DNA from: Chthonomonadales bacterium
Lineage (GTDB): Bacteria > Armatimonadota > Chthonomonadetes > Chthonomonadales > CAJBBX01
Length of the DNA stretch: 43,128 nt
Assembly: GCA_013360745.1 (NCBI GenBank)
Contig: JABWBA010000025.1
Coordinates: 1-43,128 of the forward strand
Direction: 5' to 3'
In this document: positions 23,937 to 31,644 of the stretch, piece after piece
Numbering within the stretch: the stretch's first letter is position 1
Layout of the letters: each line of letters starts with the position of its first letter
The notes under the pieces: generated by a model
What the model was told of the DNA's origin: nothing
The model's input: the letters and a program-made list of their open reading frames with translations, nothing else
Database searches by the model: none
Translations under genes and position numbers: made by a program

Positions 23937-25368
23937 TCCCGCGGGTTTTTTGAAATATTCGCGCAGAGTTGTCCAATCGCGCCCCGTCGACGAGCGTATC
24001 CATGATTGGCGCGAGGTGCATGGCGCACCTGACGATGCGCTTCTGCATGAGCAGGCCGCCCGATGCATGGATTGCGGCGTGCCATTCTGTCACGTAGGCT
24101 GTCCGGTCGCGAACCTCATTCCGGATTTCAACGATCTGACCCATCGAGGTCGAATGCGCGAAGCTCTCGATCGGCTCCATGCCACGAATAACTTCCCCGA
24201 GTTTACGGGTCGCCTGTGTCCCGCCCCCTGCGAATCGGCCTGTGTACTGGGCTATAACCAGTCGCCGGTCACGATCAAGCAGATCGAGCATGCCATCATC
24301 GAGGAAGGGTTCGCGCAGGGTTGGGTGGTTCCGGAACCGCCGGCGCAGCGCACTGGCCGGACCGTGGCGATCGTCGGTTCAGGACCGTCCGGCCTGGCCG
24401 CGGCGCAGCAACTGAACCGTGCCGGTCATACGGTGACTGTCCTTGAGCGCTCGGATCGGATCGGCGGGTTACTCCGGTACGGCATCCCGGAGTTCAAGCT
24501 CGAGAAATCGATCCTGGATCGAAGGCTGAGGATCTTGGAGGAAGAAGGCATCCTCTTCCGAACGGGCGTCGATGTCGGCGTCGATATCACGGCTGAGGAG
24601 CTTCGGGCACAGTACGATGCGGTCTGCCTGGCTGGCGGTTCCACAATCCCGCGAGACCTTGGCATCCCAGGACGGGACCTGCAGGGGATCCACTTCGCGA
24701 TGGACTACCTGCCACAACAGAACCGGATCAACGCCGGCGATACGATCGCCGACCGTACGCGGATATGCGCGCACGGCCAGCGAGTAGTCATCATCGGCGG
24801 AGGCGATACCGGTGCGGACTGCCTCGGTACGGCCATACGACAGGGCGCTCGCGATATCGTGCAGATCGAACTGCTGCCCAAACCGCCCGCCGAGCGAGAT
24901 GCCACGATGCCCTGGCCCACCTACCCGATGATCCTCCGAACTTCCTCCGCCCACGAAGAGGGTGGTCGACGGGATTGGGCGATCAACACCCGGGCGTTCC
25001 TCGGCGAACAAGGCAGGGTGACAGGGCTGCAGTGCGTGCGCGTGGAGTTCGGACCACGTGATGCAGACGGACGACGACCCATGTCCGAGCTGGAGCAGTC
25101 AGAGTTCATCCTCGAAGCGGACCTGGTCCTCCTCGCCATGGGCTTCCTCCATCCCCAGCGCTCGGGTCTGCTCGATGCGCTCGGCGTGCGTCTGGATCCA
25201 CGCGGCAATGTCTGGACTGATGAGCGGCGCATGACCAGCGTACGAGGCGTATTCGCTGCCGGCGATATGCGACGCGGCCAATCGCTGATCGTCTGGGCCA
25301 TCGCGGAGGGGAGGGCAGCCGCGGCCGGCATCGATGCGTTTCTGATGGAGGAGAGTCGTTTGCCGTAA
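23929..25368 (+). CDS. gltD: Glutamate synthase (NADPH) small subunit
   Basis: GltD takes electrons from NADPH through FAD and 4Fe-4S clusters and passes them to GltB. The 479-residue product has the N-terminal cluster cysteines 46, 49, 54 and 58 ('CMDCGVPFCHVGC') and 97, 101, 105 ('CPAPCESAC'). The FAD Rossmann motif is 'VAIVGSGPSGLAAAQQL' (GxGxxG at 150-155) with 'GGLLRYGIPEFKL', and the NADPH motif is 'VVIIGGGDTGADCLGTAIRQ' (GGGDTG at 290-295). The C-terminal 'GVFAAGDMRRGQSLIVWAI' binds the flavin. The length is normal. ATG 23929 overlaps gltB by 8 bp, with GTGGGGA upstream, giving a coupled two-gene operon. Confidence 0.97.
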   Translation: MADPAGFLKYSRRVVQSRPVDERIHDWREVHGAPDDALLHEQAARCMDCGVPFCHVGCPVANLIPDFNDLTHRGRMREALDRLHATNNFPEFTGRLCPAPCESACVLGYNQSPVTIKQIEHAIIEEGFAQGWVVPEPPAQRTGRTVAIVGSGPSGLAAAQQLNRAGHTVTVLERSDRIGGLLRYGIPEFKLEKSILDRRLRILEEEGILFRTGVDVGVDITAEELRAQYDAVCLAGGSTIPRDLGIPGRDLQGIHFAMDYLPQQNRINAGDTIADRTRICAHGQRVVIIGGGDTGADCLGTAIRQGARDIVQIELLPKPPAERDATMPWPTYPMILRTSSAHEEGGRRDWAINTRAFLGEQGRVTGLQCVRVEFGPRDADGRRPMSELEQSEFILEADLVLLAMGFLHPQRSGLLDALGVRLDPRGNVWTDERRMTSVRGVFAAGDMRRGQSLIVWAIAEGRAAAAGIDAFLMEESRLP

Positions 25369-25424
25369 CAGCAGTTCCATGCAGATGGGATCATCGACAG
25401 CTATCGCACCGGCATCCAGGGGCG

Positions 25425-25430
25425 TATACT
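25425..25430 (+). promoter_or_regulatory. Candidate -10 element before the zinc-ribbon gene
   Basis: TATACT lies 31 nt before the ATG at 25462 in the 93-bp spacer after gltD, and sits in the loop of a small inverted repeat, GGCGT-atacttta-ACGCC (25421-25438). No good -35 is seen at standard spacing, so this is tentative. Confidence 0.3.
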
Positions 25431-25461
25431 TTAACGCCGGAACTATGAAGGAGAAGCATCG

Positions 25462-25752
25462 ATGAACTGCCCAACATGCACGGACACCCCTCTTGTCATT
25501 GCCGATCGTCTGGGTGTTGAGATTGACTACTGTCCGAGATGCCGAGGCGTCTGGCTGGATCGGGGCGAGCTGGATAAGCTTATCGAGCGCGCGAATAACT
25601 CAGCGCCACCGCCCCGTTACGATGACCGTGGCGGACCAAGCGACCGCGACCGCCGGTACGACCAACGAGACCGCGACCGATATTACGACGACGACGATGA
25701 GCGGCGTCACCGCAGGAAGCGGAGCTTTCTCGACGATATATTCGACTTCTAG
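25462..25752 (+). CDS. TFIIB-type zinc-ribbon protein
   Basis: The 96-residue product starts at ATG 25462 with AAGGAGAAG upstream. Residues 1-41 form the zf-TFIIB (PF13453-type) ribbon: Cys3-x2-Cys6 and Cys24-x2-Cys27, followed by 'GVWLDRGELDKLIE', the family signature. The rest is a highly charged, disordered-looking Arg/Asp tail ending in 'RSFLDDIFDF', a short hydrophobic-acidic C-terminus also seen in homologues. Function is unknown; a regulatory or chaperone-like role is speculation. It stands between gltD and the glycosidase cluster and is followed at once by a strong hairpin. Confidence 0.9.
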   Translation: MNCPTCTDTPLVIADRLGVEIDYCPRCRGVWLDRGELDKLIERANNSAPPPRYDDRGGPSDRDRRYDQRDRDRYYDDDDERRHRRKRSFLDDIFDF

Positions 25753-25755
25753 ACA

Positions 25756-25787
25756 TGTTGGGCGGATAAACCTTGATCCGCCCAACA
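25756..25787. terminator. Perfect 12-bp hairpin after the zinc-ribbon gene
   Basis: TGTTGGGCGGAT (25756-25767) pairs perfectly with ATCCGCCCAACA (25776-25787) around an 8-nt loop. It begins four bases after the zinc-ribbon stop and ends 13 bases before the next start codon. The stem strength suggests termination or mRNA end protection, but no T-run follows, so it is not a textbook intrinsic terminator. It may instead attenuate expression of the glycosidase cluster. Confidence 0.6.
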
Positions 25788-25800
25788 CCCCGGAGACTCT

Positions 25801-28425
25801 ATGGTCGCCTTCCTGTGCCTGATGAGTGCCCTCGCTTGCGCTCGGCGTGATCCGTCATCGTTGGGCGCCGTCGATATCGTCCTCGGGCGATCAGCAACCG
25901 CCGTAGAGCGAGCAGCCGCCGAACTGCTGCGCACGCGGCTTCTTGGTCTCGGCATTCGTGCGGCCAGATCCGAAGCCATGGGAGCCGGAACCGACGGGAG
26001 GCGCGGTACGACAACGATCCTTCTCGGCGTATCCGACCGTCATCGTCCTATTGCAGAACTCATGCAACGTGCGCGCATCGCCCCTCTGACGGAGCGATCT
26101 CCCGGTCCGGAGGGCTTCTTGCTGAAGATGTTGCCCGATCCGGGAGGCCGTACCATAGTCGCCGCGGGGGTAGACGAGCGGGGCGTCGTCTATGCAGTCG
26201 GCGAACTATTGCGGCGTATCGAGGTTCATCCCGATGGCGCCCGATTCACGGGACCGCTGGACGTTAGAACGGCTCCGGCCTTCGAGGTACGAGGAACCCA
26301 GATCGGGCAGAGCCGCGTTCTCCTGAAACAAGCCGGAGCTCGAAAATGGACCCGTGCCGAACTGGATGACGCGATCATCGACATCATCCTCGCCGGCGCC
26401 AATACGATCCAGGTTGACCCCGACGAAGACGAGCAGGCTACGCTCCGCCTTCTCCGCTCCCTGGGGATCAAGAGCCTGCTCCATTACAGCGTCAATGCCG
26501 GCACCGGACCGCCGGAATGGCAGGCATCGGAATCGATCGGGCGCACCGGTTACCTGTGCCCTTCGGTCCCGGAAGCGTACCAGGCGCTCCTGGCGAAGTG
26601 CGAGCGATACTTCAGCGCCTCGGGCCCGTATGACTACGTTCGGCTTGCAGCCGGTGACGGCGGCGGATGCGAGTGCGATCGGTGTCGACCCTACGGCCGG
26701 ATCTATATCCGTCTCTGCGAGGACCTCGCGGCCATCATCCACCGGCATCATCCGGCGACAGAGGTATTCGTCACCAACCAGAAGCTGGACAACGAGAGCG
26801 ATCTTGAGATCTTTCGGTACCTCCGCGAACAGCCACGAACGTGGCTCCGGGCTCTATGCTATGGGCCCGGCTCCGATGCGATGTCGTGGCAACCGGGTCA
26901 TCGGCGCAATCACAGGCTCGATCTCTTTCGCTATCCAGGAACCGGCCCATTCGGGCGATACCTCCAGGAGATGCTCCATGAACTCCCGCCAGAGCAGGAC
27001 ATCGTCTTCTATAACGAGATCACCCATTGGCGATATTCGCAGAACGGATTCGTGCAGGCGTATCCTCGGGCCGATACGGACGGCAACCTGCCGCCGCACT
27101 GGAGTCATTGGATCTATGAGCGCATGCCGGACCGATACCTCACCATGGTGTATGACCGGCTGACCTACTTCGCCTGCCCCCGCTACTATCACACCGTGTT
27201 CAGCCAACTCCTCCCGTTCGGGATCGGCGATTGCACCCACTCCAGCGGTACGCACGACCATGCCAATCAGTGGTTATGGCAGAGGCTGCTCTGGAACCCT
27301 CAGCAGAGCGTCGAGGATGTCGTGAACGAATACGCGAGGACGTGGTTTGGCCCAGCCGCGGCGCCATTGATGGCCGCAGCGATCTTTGAGCTAGAGAAGT
27401 ACATCCAGGACGATCCGAAGGTTCCCCTCGACCAACGGCCGGGTGTGCGACGCTACTACGCACTCGTGAAAGAGGCCGGCCGACGGATGCCCGCACAGAT
27501 CCGCGATCGCTGCAAGCCGTGGTATGAGCACATGCAGAAGGCGGCCATCGACCTCCACACGGCCCTAGCGGTCCGCGAGCAGCGTCGGCTCCAGCAACGG
27601 ATTGAGCGGACGGTGGCCCATGCTCTGAAGAATGACGATGGCACTGCGTCGCTCCGACGCTGCCTCGCCTGGCTATCGGGCTCCATCATGACCGGTGACA
27701 TGGAGCGATTACGAAACGAGGCTGAGGAGCTTGCCCGCCTTTCGAATGAGCGGTTCGGGGTTCGGAGCGAGGGCGTTACGAACCTCGACCACGACTTTAT
27801 CGGCCTCGGATGGATCCGACGTCAGCTCGAACGAGCCCTGGCCGCCGAGGGAGCGACGGGTCGTGAGCTTCTGAAAATGATCGTCGACTATGAGAATCCG
27901 GGTCCGGGCGGTTACTATGACAACTGCGGAGTCGCAGGCGGAGCCCCCCATATGGTACACGGCTACGCGTTTGACTTCGGCCAGCCCTTCGTGCCGGACA
28001 TGCTGGTGGAAGGGAATCGATATAGTCAGAAGACCATGGCCTACACGCAAGACGAGGCAGAGGGCGTTACGTTTCGGTACGACAACCTCGACCCGGATGC
28101 CCGCTACCGAGTGCGGTTCACCCTCGTGCGTCCCCGTTATCAGGACCGATACGCCCAGCGCATGAACCAGCGGACTCAGTCGATCTTCGCCGATAACCTG
28201 CTGCTGGCAGCCGATGTGGAGGTGCCCGAACGGATGGCTGACCACTTCACCTATGATGTCCCCGCCGAGGCCACGCGTGACGGCGCACTCACCATACGAT
28301 TTGCCCGGGCGACGGGCGTCGGTGTCGGAGATCGCGTCTCCGTGGATCAATGGCGCAACACCGGCGGCTGGGGCACCATCGTTAGCGAAGTCTGGCTGAT
28401 GAAGGAGGCGGCGACCGAACGATGA
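25801..28425 (+). CDS. Secreted GH67/GH115/DUF4838-like glycoside hydrolase candidate
   Basis: ATG 25801 has GGAG seven bases upstream. The first 14 residues form a short signal ending in LAC, a possible lipoprotein cleavage site at Cys14. The 874-residue product starts with an alpha-glucuronidase/hexosaminidase N-terminal-like domain ('VLGRSATAVERAAAELLRTR', 'AAGVDERGVVYAVGELLRRI') and then a TIM-barrel-like region beginning near 'FEVRGTQIG'. A Cys pair 'CECDRC' and 'DIVFYNEITHWRYSQNGF' are seen in DUF4838-type proteins. A C-terminal beta-sandwich ends the chain ('RYRVRFTLVRPRY'). Catalytic residues and substrate cannot be named, so the family call is approximate. It overlaps the GH172 gene by ATGA, implying coupled action on a plant or microbial glycan (inference). 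Confidence 0.8.
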   Translation: MVAFLCLMSALACARRDPSSLGAVDIVLGRSATAVERAAAELLRTRLLGLGIRAARSEAMGAGTDGRRGTTTILLGVSDRHRPIAELMQRARIAPLTERSPGPEGFLLKMLPDPGGRTIVAAGVDERGVVYAVGELLRRIEVHPDGARFTGPLDVRTAPAFEVRGTQIGQSRVLLKQAGARKWTRAELDDAIIDIILAGANTIQVDPDEDEQATLRLLRSLGIKSLLHYSVNAGTGPPEWQASESIGRTGYLCPSVPEAYQALLAKCERYFSASGPYDYVRLAAGDGGGCECDRCRPYGRIYIRLCEDLAAIIHRHHPATEVFVTNQKLDNESDLEIFRYLREQPRTWLRALCYGPGSDAMSWQPGHRRNHRLDLFRYPGTGPFGRYLQEMLHELPPEQDIVFYNEITHWRYSQNGFVQAYPRADTDGNLPPHWSHWIYERMPDRYLTMVYDRLTYFACPRYYHTVFSQLLPFGIGDCTHSSGTHDHANQWLWQRLLWNPQQSVEDVVNEYARTWFGPAAAPLMAAAIFELEKYIQDDPKVPLDQRPGVRRYYALVKEAGRRMPAQIRDRCKPWYEHMQKAAIDLHTALAVREQRRLQQRIERTVAHALKNDDGTASLRRCLAWLSGSIMTGDMERLRNEAEELARLSNERFGVRSEGVTNLDHDFIGLGWIRRQLERALAAEGATGRELLKMIVDYENPGPGGYYDNCGVAGGAPHMVHGYAFDFGQPFVPDMLVEGNRYSQKTMAYTQDEAEGVTFRYDNLDPDARYRVRFTLVRPRYQDRYAQRMNQRTQSIFADNLLLAADVEVPERMADHFTYDVPAEATRDGALTIRFARATGVGVGDRVSVDQWRNTGGWGTIVSEVWLMKEAATER

Positions 28426-30083
28426 AAGGTAAGGATTCCATGGTCTGGCTTATCATGATGACGCTTCTTGGTATTACGGTTCTCAGCGCCTACTCGATGG
28501 AGCCGGATCTCGGCATCGAAGGTCTGCCGACCATCAAACAAGGGGCGCGCCAGGGCTTTGCCAACGCTGGCTGGAAGTACGATCGCTATAAGGATCTGGC
28601 CTCGCTCGATGCGCGGACCAGAATGCTCGTAGCGGATCTCCAGGGGCCGGGAATCATCCGCCATTTTCACACGACACGGCATAATCCGGCCGACCTGTTC
28701 GCTCGAGGCATCGTGCTCGAGATCTGGTTTGATGATGCCGACACGCCAGCGGTCCTATCTCCCCTTGCCGACTTCTTCGGCGACGGATGCAATGGCGCGA
28801 GCATGCCCTTCTCAACACCGCTGATCGAATGCGCTCCCTGGAGCTACAACTGCTACTTTCCCATGCCCTTTCGGAAGCGCGCACGAGTCTACCTCCGTAA
28901 CGACACGGCACGGGATGCGGTCAACTACAGCTATGTGGAGTGGGAACCACTGAGCCGTTGGGACCCATCCCTTGGCTACTTCCACGCGTCCTATGCCCGC
29001 CGGCGAATCCAGCTGACCACGAAGACTTCCGAGACATTCCTAGACGTTCGGGGCTCCGGGCATATCATCGGCCGCCAGTTCAGTGTGATTACCGATGAAC
29101 CAGGGTTTCGCGACTTTAACGATGTTATGGAAGGCAACAACGAGGTCGACATTGATGGCCGCGAACTGGCCTTCGATTATCTCGGAAGCGAGGACTCCTT
29201 CACCTTCAGCTGGGGTTTTCGAGAGCCCTTCGCCGGCCTGCGTGCCGGCATGCCCCATGTCAAGCTCGGAACTAGGAACGAACTCTCCATCTACCGCTTT
29301 CACGATCACATGCCAATCCGCTTCGATAAGTCGCTGATATGGAGGATTAACTGGCAGCACGAGGCTGGTATGCTCACGAGAGCCGACGATCTGCAGAGAC
29401 GCGCTGATGAGGGGGGCGGATGGGTCGATTATGCGACGGTCCATTATTGGTACCAGGATGCGCCCGGAGGATACGCACATACAGAGCTGCCCGCGCCGGA
29501 ATGGCGCGGGAACGTCCAGCCGATCACAGACCGCGAGCTGGCCGGGATGATCGGCGCCATGCGACCGACGCCAGAGGCCCGGATCGACTTCAGCACAGCC
29601 GATAGCCTGAACTCAGTTCGCGTCGTCCATGCGTGGTCGCGAACGCATCCCTTCTGGATCGATGTGCCGGGGACCACCGGCGGCCACCCCGGGAATCCCA
29701 ATCCCAGACGACAGGGTGTTCTGGCCATGCATCCCGCAGGACCAACCTTGCCCGGATATGTGCTTGCCAGGTTATCCCGCGGTACGCCTTCCGCTGAACG
29801 GATTCGCATAAGGGTGTCGGGCGATCCCTATGAAGCCCCGGGAAAGAGCGACTTCGTCCTTGCGATCGGGGTCGCATCCAACGGAGGGATCACCTGGCTC
29901 ACCGAAGCTGTCGTCGATGCCGGGTCTCCCCCGGGCTCCGATAACTGGAGGACGATCGAATCTGCGCTCCCATCGAACCTCGACGGTCCGATCGGTATTG
30001 TCCTCAGGATCGCATACGGCGGAACGGTAGCGAACCTAAACGAGGAAGCGTTCATCGATGAGATCGCTATTGTGGCGGATTAA
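28422..30083 (+). CDS. GH172 (DUF2961) family glycosidase, secreted
   Basis: GH172 members include difructose-anhydride synthase/hydrolase and arabinofuranosidases. ATG 28422 overlaps the previous stop; Met7 (28440) with AAGGA upstream is an equally good start. A hydrophobic leader (about 8-25) suggests export. The 553-residue product shows the DUF2961 jelly-roll features: 'GPGIIRHFHTT', 'LEIWFDDADTPAVLSPLADF' with FFGDG, 'FPMPFRKRARVYLRND', 'EGNNEVDIDG' (237-246) and 'SEDSFTFSWGF' (256-266), the last two corresponding to the conserved acidic active-site segments. About 180 extra C-terminal residues ('DFSTADSLNSVRVVHAWSR' onward) look like an added beta-sandwich, perhaps carbohydrate-binding. 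Substrate unknown. Confidence 0.88.
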   Translation: MKGKDSMVWLIMMTLLGITVLSAYSMEPDLGIEGLPTIKQGARQGFANAGWKYDRYKDLASLDARTRMLVADLQGPGIIRHFHTTRHNPADLFARGIVLEIWFDDADTPAVLSPLADFFGDGCNGASMPFSTPLIECAPWSYNCYFPMPFRKRARVYLRNDTARDAVNYSYVEWEPLSRWDPSLGYFHASYARRRIQLTTKTSETFLDVRGSGHIIGRQFSVITDEPGFRDFNDVMEGNNEVDIDGRELAFDYLGSEDSFTFSWGFREPFAGLRAGMPHVKLGTRNELSIYRFHDHMPIRFDKSLIWRINWQHEAGMLTRADDLQRRADEGGGWVDYATVHYWYQDAPGGYAHTELPAPEWRGNVQPITDRELAGMIGAMRPTPEARIDFSTADSLNSVRVVHAWSRTHPFWIDVPGTTGGHPGNPNPRRQGVLAMHPAGPTLPGYVLARLSRGTPSAERIRIRVSGDPYEAPGKSDFVLAIGVASNGGITWLTEAVVDAGSPPGSDNWRTIESALPSNLDGPIGIVLRIAYGGTVANLNEEAFIDEIAIVAD

Positions 30084-30088
30084 CCCCT

Positions 30089-31291
30089 GTGTCGCAACGT
30101 AACAGGCAGCGCTCTTGCCGCGAGAGTCGGTCCGATCGCGCCGCTTCGATGACCCGACGGCAACTTCTCGCTGCGACTCCCGCGCTGATGTATGCAGCGT
30201 CGCATGGACCGAGACCCGACTCGGAGCTCGGGAACCTGCTGCAGGCTATCGTTGAGAAGAGAACGGCCCCGGCTCTTGCCGGCATCGCGATCACGGGCAA
30301 CCGACCTCCCCTCACCGCCGTCGTCGGAGTCCGCAAGCACGGTGATCCAACACCAGCCCGGCCCAATGATCGATTCCATCTGGGGTCGTGCACCAAGGCG
30401 ATGACCGCGGTCCTCATCGCCCAGTTGATCGAAGAAGGCAAGCTGGATTGGAGTACGAGACTCCCGGACGCTTTGCCCGATCTTGCAGCCCGTCTACCGG
30501 CCGAGATATGCGGGATCACAATCGACCATTTGCTGGCCCATCGCTCTGGCCTCTCATCAAAGCTCCATCCCAGGCCGACACTGGCGGAGCGGATCGCGGG
30601 GGCGCAGTCGCCAGCAGCAGCACGGGCGCAACGGACGGCGTTCGCCGCCGACGTCCTAACCCAGCCGCTGATCGCGCCGCCGGGAAACGCTTATGAGTAC
30701 TCCAACGCCGGCTATATCCTTCTCGGGGCCATCATCGAACGACGGCGGGACCGCCCGTGGGAGGAAGTTATTCGCGCCCGGCTGTTTAAGCCGCTTCGGA
30801 TGCGGAGCGCCGGGTTCGGGGCCATGGGCGCTCCGAACAGCGTCGACCAACCGTGGCAGCATCAGATCAAGAGCGGCAAGATACTCGCGATCGAACCCGG
30901 TGTGTTCGCCGATAATCCGGCCTCGCTGGGTCCCGCGGGCACCGTCCACTGCGCGCCTGCCGATTGGGCGCGGTTTCTCTCCGTCGCGCTCAGAGGCGAG
31001 ACGGCTGGGGGATGCGGGCTGCGAGCCGCCACATGGAAACGGCTTCTAACGCCGCAGTTTGGCGGCGATTATGCCGGAGGTTGGATCGTCACGGAGCGCA
31101 GCTGGGGCGGACGTGTCGTGACCCACGCGGGCTCCAATACCCTGAGCTACTGTGTCGCATGGTTGGCTCCCGATCGGGGTTTTGGCGCCGCGGCTATGAC
31201 GAACCTGGGCGGAAACGGGGCCGCTGAGGCATGCGACGACGCGGTCTCGGCCATCATCGGCAAGCTGGCATCGGGAGCCGCTCCACGCTGA
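30089..31291 (+). CDS. Exported serine hydrolase, class C beta-lactamase/penicillin-binding fold
   Basis: The frame begins at GTG 30089, five bases after the GH172 stop. ATG 30149 (Met21) would give a compact leader, MTRRQLLAATPALMYAASHG, that looks twin-arginine-like, and may be the true start. The 400-residue product has the three motifs of the family: SxxK as SCTK (Ser100-Lys103), YxN as YSN (Tyr204-Asn206) and HxG as HAG (His346-Gly348). 'GITIDHLLAHRSGL' and 'PPGNAYEYSNAGYILLGAII' are typical. Such enzymes may be D-aminopeptidases, esterases or peptidases, and resistance cannot be assumed. Position suggests co-expression with the two glycosidase genes; an esterase that deacylates a glycan would fit (inference). 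Confidence 0.9.
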   Translation: MSQRNRQRSCRESRSDRAASMTRRQLLAATPALMYAASHGPRPDSELGNLLQAIVEKRTAPALAGIAITGNRPPLTAVVGVRKHGDPTPARPNDRFHLGSCTKAMTAVLIAQLIEEGKLDWSTRLPDALPDLAARLPAEICGITIDHLLAHRSGLSSKLHPRPTLAERIAGAQSPAAARAQRTAFAADVLTQPLIAPPGNAYEYSNAGYILLGAIIERRRDRPWEEVIRARLFKPLRMRSAGFGAMGAPNSVDQPWQHQIKSGKILAIEPGVFADNPASLGPAGTVHCAPADWARFLSVALRGETAGGCGLRAATWKRLLTPQFGGDYAGGWIVTERSWGGRVVTHAGSNTLSYCVAWLAPDRGFGAAAMTNLGGNGAAEACDDAVSAIIGKLASGAAPR

Positions 31292-31330
31292 CGAACACCG
31301 GTTCGGATAGTCCGGGAGCTCCGGGTTATT

Positions 31331-31528
31331 CTATTCCGGCTCCTCATGCTGAGGGCATTCCTCGCACGGATGGTCACACTCCGATGACTCCAGGGTGCGC
31401 TGTTCCGGTTTATTCGCGTCGGAGACGACAGGAGGCGCTCCAGGGCCGATTGCGTGTTCCATCGTCCAGTTACCCGGTTCCTGAGGTCCTACCGGTATAC
31501 TGACAGGAATCGCGTTATGGCTCATCAT
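31331..31528 (-). CDS. Possible small protein with Cys/His-rich C-terminus
   Basis: A 65-codon frame on the minus strand ends in 'CDHPCEECPQHEEPE', a cluster of three Cys and two His in 11 residues that could bind a metal. The first Met has no clear ribosome site, and Met23 (31462) is a possible later start. The frame occupies most of a 353-bp stretch with no other gene. It may be real or chance; I found no family I recognise. Confidence 0.3.
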   Translation of the reverse strand: MMSHNAIPVSIPVGPQEPGNWTMEHAIGPGAPPVVSDANKPEQRTLESSECDHPCEECPQHEEPE

Positions 31529-31541
31529 CGTTGTGAGCCAT
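31517..31541. repeat. 8-bp inverted repeat upstream of the NMO-like gene
   Basis: ATGGCTCA (31517-31524) and TGAGCCAT (31534-31541) form a perfect stem around a 9-nt loop. No T-run follows on either strand. It lies about 20 bp after a TATACT element, so in an mRNA starting there it would be a leader hairpin; as DNA it could be an operator. Confidence 0.4.
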
Positions 31542-31644
31542 CCGGATCACGACAACTGAGTCTATTGTTGATCGCCGTACCGCACACCAGATCATCGATC
31601 CACACGGCTTCGCACACCAGTGCGGCCGGAAAGAGAACATAAGC

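Larger units (their letters stand above)
31292..31644. other. 353-bp intergenic stretch between the serine hydrolase and the NMO-like gene
   Basis: No strong gene is seen on the plus strand. The stretch holds a weak minus-strand small frame, a TATACT (31496-31501) without a -35, an 8-bp hairpin at 31517-31541, and the 10-base direct repeat CGCACACCAG near 31580 and 31611. It probably contains the promoter and leader of the NMO-like gene and the end of the glycosidase operon. Confidence 0.5.

Noticed and set aside
30089-31291. Antibiotic-resistance class C beta-lactamase
   Set aside because: The SxxK, YxN and HxG motifs are shared with many esterases and peptidases, and the glycosidase context makes a resistance role unlikely.
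31580-31620. CRISPR-like or mobile-element repeat (CGCACACCAG twice)
   Set aside because: Only two 10-base copies about 31 bp apart, with no further units, no terminal inverted repeats and no transposase nearby.
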